DNA of 64,000 nt, from the NCBI GenBank assembly GCA_041608535.1, contig JBFISM010000001.1, forward strand, positions 1 through 64,000. Reading direction: 5' to 3'. Below the pieces are notes generated by a model that worked only from the letters and a program-made list of their open reading frames with translations, did not search any database and had not been told where the DNA came from. This document shows, piece by piece, positions 61,124-64,000 of this stretch (positions within the stretch are counted from its first letter, which is position 1; the number at the start of each line of letters is the position of its first letter). Source of the stretch: JBFISM01 sp041608535 (GTDB lineage Bacteria > Actinomycetota > Acidimicrobiia > Spongiisociales > UBA5794). The translations under genes were made by a program, and so were the position numbers.

Positions 61124-62527
61124 GTGAAAAGACTGCTGATGCTGCTGCTGGCATTGAGCCTCGTCGCAGCAGCCTGTGGAGGAGACGACGGCGGAGGGGA
61201 CGCGACTGCGGCCCCGGAACCCGGGGCCACCACTGCCGCACCGAGCGACGACGGCGATGCCGACGACACGACGGCTGCACCCGACACCACTACCCCACCG
61301 AGCGACGACGGACAAACCGGCGATGAGGTCAATCTGCGCTGGATGACCCGGCCGGACAATCCGGAAGAGGCCGCTGTGTACGGCGAGATCTCGGATCAAC
61401 TCAATGACAGCCTCGAAGGCATCACGCTGACGTACGAACCCGGCTCCAACGAGGGCGAGGGGTACCAGCAGACGCTGCTGACCAACCTCTCCGCCGGCAC
61501 CGCCCCGGACGTCTTCTGGATTCCGGGAACCGACATCGCAGACTTTGCGTCGCGTGGGGTGATTCTCGATCTGCGCGAATTCGCAGATGCGTCCGGTCAC
61601 AGCGATGACGACTTCTACCCGGGGCCCATGGCCCATCTGACGACGGATCTGGAAACCGGCCAGCCGGGTAACGCGCTGTGGGGCCTCCCCCGCGACGTGT
61701 CGACGTTCGCCCTGTACGTCAACAAGGATCTCATCGCCGAAGCCGGCGTTCCCGACCCGCTGGAGCTCGAAGCGACCGGCGAGTGGGACTGGGATGCGTT
61801 CAACGAGGTCGTGACCGGGGTCGCCGATCTTGGTGGCGAGATCAAGGGCTACGGACAGAGCAACTGGTGGGGTCCGTTTGGTGCGTGGCTGAACGCTGCC
61901 GGCGGTGGGTTCTTCAATGAGGACCGGACCGCATGTGCACTGGACAGCGACGAATCGATCGCCGGGCTCGCCGCATTGCGTGACCTGTATGCGACTGGAG
62001 CGACCATCCCCTACGGCGAGGAGCCGGAACCACCATTCCGCGCCGGCACGGTTGGGCTCTTCCAGAACGGGCGGTGGGCTACTCCCGGCATTCGCACTGT
62101 CGATTTCGACTGGGATGTGGTCGGACTGCCACAGGGGCCGGATGGGCCGGGCAACTGGCTCTTCTGGGGTGCCTACGTGGTGAACGCCACCACGGAGAAC
62201 CCGGAGGCCGCTTGGGAGCTGGTCTCGGCGCTGACCCAGGCAGACGTCCAGGCACAGATATCCGAGCTGGGCGCCAACATCCCGAGCCGGGTGAGCGATG
62301 ATGCGCTCCAGGCTTTCCTCGGCTTCACGCCTCCGGAGAACAACCAGGCCTTCCTCGACGGGCTGCAGCAGAATCCGACGACGGAGGGTCCGCTGTGGGC
62401 AGGGAACTGGCCCGAGTTCTCCAACTTGATGGGCACCGAAGTGCAGGCCGTGGTCACCGGGGAGCGCGACATCGCCGACTACCAGACAAACATCTGCTCC
62501 GAGACGGCGCCGGCGTTCGAGGGCTGA
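61124..62527 (+). CDS. Carbohydrate ABC importer binding lipoprotein
   Basis: AAGGAG precedes the GTG at 61124. The 467-residue protein has a lipoprotein signal with lipobox VAAAC and an Asp/Thr/Pro/Ala-rich linker (about 20-60, with PSDDG twice). The mature part reads VNLRWMTRPDNPEEAAVYGEISDQLND, YQQTLLTNLSAGTAPDVFWIPGTDIADFASRGVILDL, and WDAFNEVVTGVADLGGEIKGYG, the MalE/UgpB (cluster B) sugar-binding pattern with VGLFQNGRW and GNWLFWGAYVVNATTENPEAAWELVSAL. It lies 51 bp after the DeoR gene and belongs with the permease that follows. Sugar unknown. Confidence 0.92.
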   Translation: MKRLLMLLLALSLVAAACGGDDGGGDATAAPEPGATTAAPSDDGDADDTTAAPDTTTPPSDDGQTGDEVNLRWMTRPDNPEEAAVYGEISDQLNDSLEGITLTYEPGSNEGEGYQQTLLTNLSAGTAPDVFWIPGTDIADFASRGVILDLREFADASGHSDDDFYPGPMAHLTTDLETGQPGNALWGLPRDVSTFALYVNKDLIAEAGVPDPLELEATGEWDWDAFNEVVTGVADLGGEIKGYGQSNWWGPFGAWLNAAGGGFFNEDRTACALDSDESIAGLAALRDLYATGATIPYGEEPEPPFRAGTVGLFQNGRWATPGIRTVDFDWDVVGLPQGPDGPGNWLFWGAYVVNATTENPEAAWELVSALTQADVQAQISELGANIPSRVSDDALQAFLGFTPPENNQAFLDGLQQNPTTEGPLWAGNWPEFSNLMGTEVQAVVTGERDIADYQTNICSETAPAFEG

Positions 62528-62536
62528 ACGATCATC

Positions 62537-62570
62537 GGGTGGGGGCCCGGTTCACTTCCGGCCCCCACCC
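62537..62570 (+). terminator. Intercistronic hairpin between binding protein and permease genes
   Basis: GGGTGGGGGCC(C)GG and CCGGCCCCCACCC pair over 13 bp with one bulged C and a seven-base loop. It lies just past the binding-protein stop and 38 bp before the permease start. Such hairpins in sugar-transport operons raise the yield of the binding protein by partial termination or mRNA protection; it need not be a full stop. Confidence 0.7.
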
Positions 62571-62607
62571 TCAATCATCGAGGACACTCCCGAGCACGGA
62601 GATGGGC

Positions 62608-64000
62608 ATGACAACCACCACGGAACGGCCGCCGGCCACGGCATCGGCCAGACCTCCGTGGTACGTCCCGTTCGTGGGCTGGAGGGTGATCACGCTGCTC
62701 CTGACTCTCGTCGGGATCGCCGCCGTGCTCATGAGACGCGGCATCGTCGTGAGCGGTCCGTTGCGATGGACTGCAGCGCTCGCCTTCGTCGGCGCCACCG
62801 CGCTGGCTGTTGCCGCCCTCGGCTACACGTTGCGCCCCCGTCATGTGGGACGAGTCGGCGGCTTCTCCCTGGATTTCCTCATCGCCGTCGTCGCCGCGTT
62901 CGTCGCCTTCAACCGCATGGACATGTTCACCGGGCTCGATGCCGTGGGGGAGGCGTTCAACGACAGTGCCGGCTGGCTGCTCGTCATCGTCCTCGGCTGG
63001 CTCGTCTCTGGGTTTCGCAGCGGCCAGAACGCCGCCGTTCGCACGGCCGCACGGTGGACGATGCTGCTCGGTGTCGTCATCCTCGCCCTGTCGATGGGAC
63101 TGGTCCCCGGGGTCGTGGAGTTCATCAGCCGCCTGATCCAGCCGGAAGTCTTCCCGATCGCGGTGCTTGCGGTGCTGGCTGGGACCTCCGCCCGCTTGCT
63201 GTGGTCGGATGCGGCTACTCGCTTCTATGGAAGCGACCAGCGGCAACTCGAAGCACTCGACGGGATGCTCTTCGTCGCCCCCAACGCCCTCGGGTTCCTC
63301 GCCTTCTTCGCCGGGCCGCTCATCGTCTCGCTGTTCATCAGCTTCACGGAATGGGATGGTCTCACCGACGCGACGTTTGTGGGGTTGCGCAACTACGCCG
63401 ACCTCCTCTCCGACGATCTCTTCCTCAGGTCCTTGCGCAACATCGTCGTTTTCGGAGTCATCGCGATACCGCTTGCGGTGGCCCCGGCGGTGCTCCTCGC
63501 ATCAGTGCTCAACTCCAAGCTGCCCGGCATGAAGTTCTTCCGGGCGGTGTACTTCCTGCCGTCGATCGCAGGTGTCGTCGGCGTCACGCTGATCTGGAAA
63601 CAGCTCTTCGACTCCACCGTCGGCTACGTCAACTTCGCCATCCTCAAGGTGACGGAATGGCTCAATGCGCTCCTGGGCTCCGGCCTCGATGCCCCGCAGC
63701 CGCAGTGGATCTCCGACACCAACATCGCTCTCTTCTCCGTGATCATTCTGTTTGTCTGGCAACAGATCGGGTTCAACACCGTGCTCTTCCTGGCGGGAAT
63801 GCAGGGCATCGACGGAACCCTGTACGAGGCCGCCGAGCTCGACGGCGCCGGGCCTTGGAAGAAGTTCGTCAACATCACCATCCCGATGCTTCGCCCCACG
63901 ACCGTTTTTGTGGTGGCGACGACGACGATCCTCGCCCTCCAGCTCTTCAACGAACCGTTCATCCTGCAATCGCCATCGCCGCCATCGGGACCCGGCAACG
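62608..64000 (+). CDS. Carbohydrate ABC importer permease (MalF-like) with long membrane N-terminus, truncated by window
   Basis: The ATG at 62608 (GGAG six bases upstream) opens a frame that runs past the window edge, with 464 residues seen. Residues about 218-464 are a MalF/UgpA-type permease: FVAPNALGFLAFFAGPLIVSLFISFTEWDGL, FVGLRNYADLLSDDLFLRSLRNIVVFGV, GMKFFRAVYFLPSIAGVVGVTLIWKQLFD and the EAA loop YEAAELDGAGPWKKFVNITIPMLRP. Before it, about 215 residues carry about five extra hydrophobic segments (near 22-43, 53-72, 88-101, 121-134, 150-170, 182-197), unusual for this family. It follows the binding protein after an attenuating hairpin; a MalG-like partner probably lies beyond the window. 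Confidence 0.87.
   Translation, partial: MTTTTERPPATASARPPWYVPFVGWRVITLLLTLVGIAAVLMRRGIVVSGPLRWTAALAFVGATALAVAALGYTLRPRHVGRVGGFSLDFLIAVVAAFVAFNRMDMFTGLDAVGEAFNDSAGWLLVIVLGWLVSGFRSGQNAAVRTAARWTMLLGVVILALSMGLVPGVVEFISRLIQPEVFPIAVLAVLAGTSARLLWSDAATRFYGSDQRQLEALDGMLFVAPNALGFLAFFAGPLIVSLFISFTEWDGLTDATFVGLRNYADLLSDDLFLRSLRNIVVFGVIAIPLAVAPAVLLASVLNSKLPGMKFFRAVYFLPSIAGVVGVTLIWKQLFDSTVGYVNFAILKVTEWLNALLGSGLDAPQPQWISDTNIALFSVIILFVWQQIGFNTVLFLAGMQGIDGTLYEAAELDGAGPWKKFVNITIPMLRPTTVFVVATTTILALQLFNEPFILQSPSPPSGPGN

Noticed and set aside
1..64000. tRNA, rRNA, CRISPR arrays, insertion sequences, integrases
   Set aside because: No tRNA T-loop/acceptor pattern, no rRNA stretch, no regularly spaced repeats and no transposase or integrase motifs were seen by eye; short tRNAs could still be missed without a tRNA search program.

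Overview
The window is about 64 kb of very GC-rich bacterial chromosome with dense coding on both strands and frequent GTG starts. Several families point to a high-GC actinobacterium: a deazaflavin(F420)-type nitroreductase, a DUF222/13E12-type HNH protein with an actinobacterial-type LexA box at its start, a DinB (DUF664-like) domain, a LigC-like ATP-dependent DNA ligase and MFS_3-type exporters. An Acidimicrobiia-like lineage is my guess from overall flavour; no rRNA or other phylogenetic marker is present to prove it. I see no tRNA, rRNA, CRISPR array, IS element or phage.

Region 1 (1-9.1 kb, all minus strand) is a compact NRPS-like cluster read leftwards. It has a 1456-residue fusion (degenerate ABC-exporter module, carrier protein, Pls-type membrane terminal domain with hexapeptide repeats), then a half-condensation/adenylation/carrier/thioesterase protein, a SyrP-like TauD oxygenase and a VOC protein cut by the window edge. 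This is the most unusual system here: the ABC ATPase has lost its Walker-A lysine and switch histidine, and its membrane part lacks the second intracellular loop.

Region 2 (9.5-24.1 kb) is a mosaic of secreted LVIVD/choice-of-anchor-B beta-propeller-like proteins, a secreted CTPGYWK-motif protein, an MFS exporter, hydrolases, a hemerythrin protein, a CPBP protease, oxidoreductases and an acetyltransferase. Region 3 (24.2-30.4 kb) has an AAA ATPase, an ArsR-SRPBCC operon with an operator over its start, an archease-rtcB RNA-repair pair, a deazaflavin reductase and a VanZ-like protein.

Region 4 (30.5-38.3 kb) carries two metal-type ABC importers. One is a ferric-type binding protein/permease/ATPase operon. 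The other is a zinc system arranged as znuC-zur facing znuA-znuB, with inverted repeats between them. Region 5 (38.3-52.9 kb) has a secreted protein, an amidohydrolase, an MBL-fold hydrolase, ftsH, a GH13 enzyme, a LigC-like ligase, an exported intradiol dioxygenase, a class V aminotransferase, an Asp/Glu-racemase-like protein and a DUF6328-type membrane protein.

Region 6 (52.9-64 kb) has an enolase-superfamily enzyme, a pirin, threonine synthase, succinate-semialdehyde dehydrogenase, the DUF222-HNH gene, a 514-bp C-rich gap, and then a DeoR regulator with an apparently leaderless start. The regulator heads a carbohydrate ABC importer (binding protein, then a permease with a long extra membrane N-terminus) that leaves the window.
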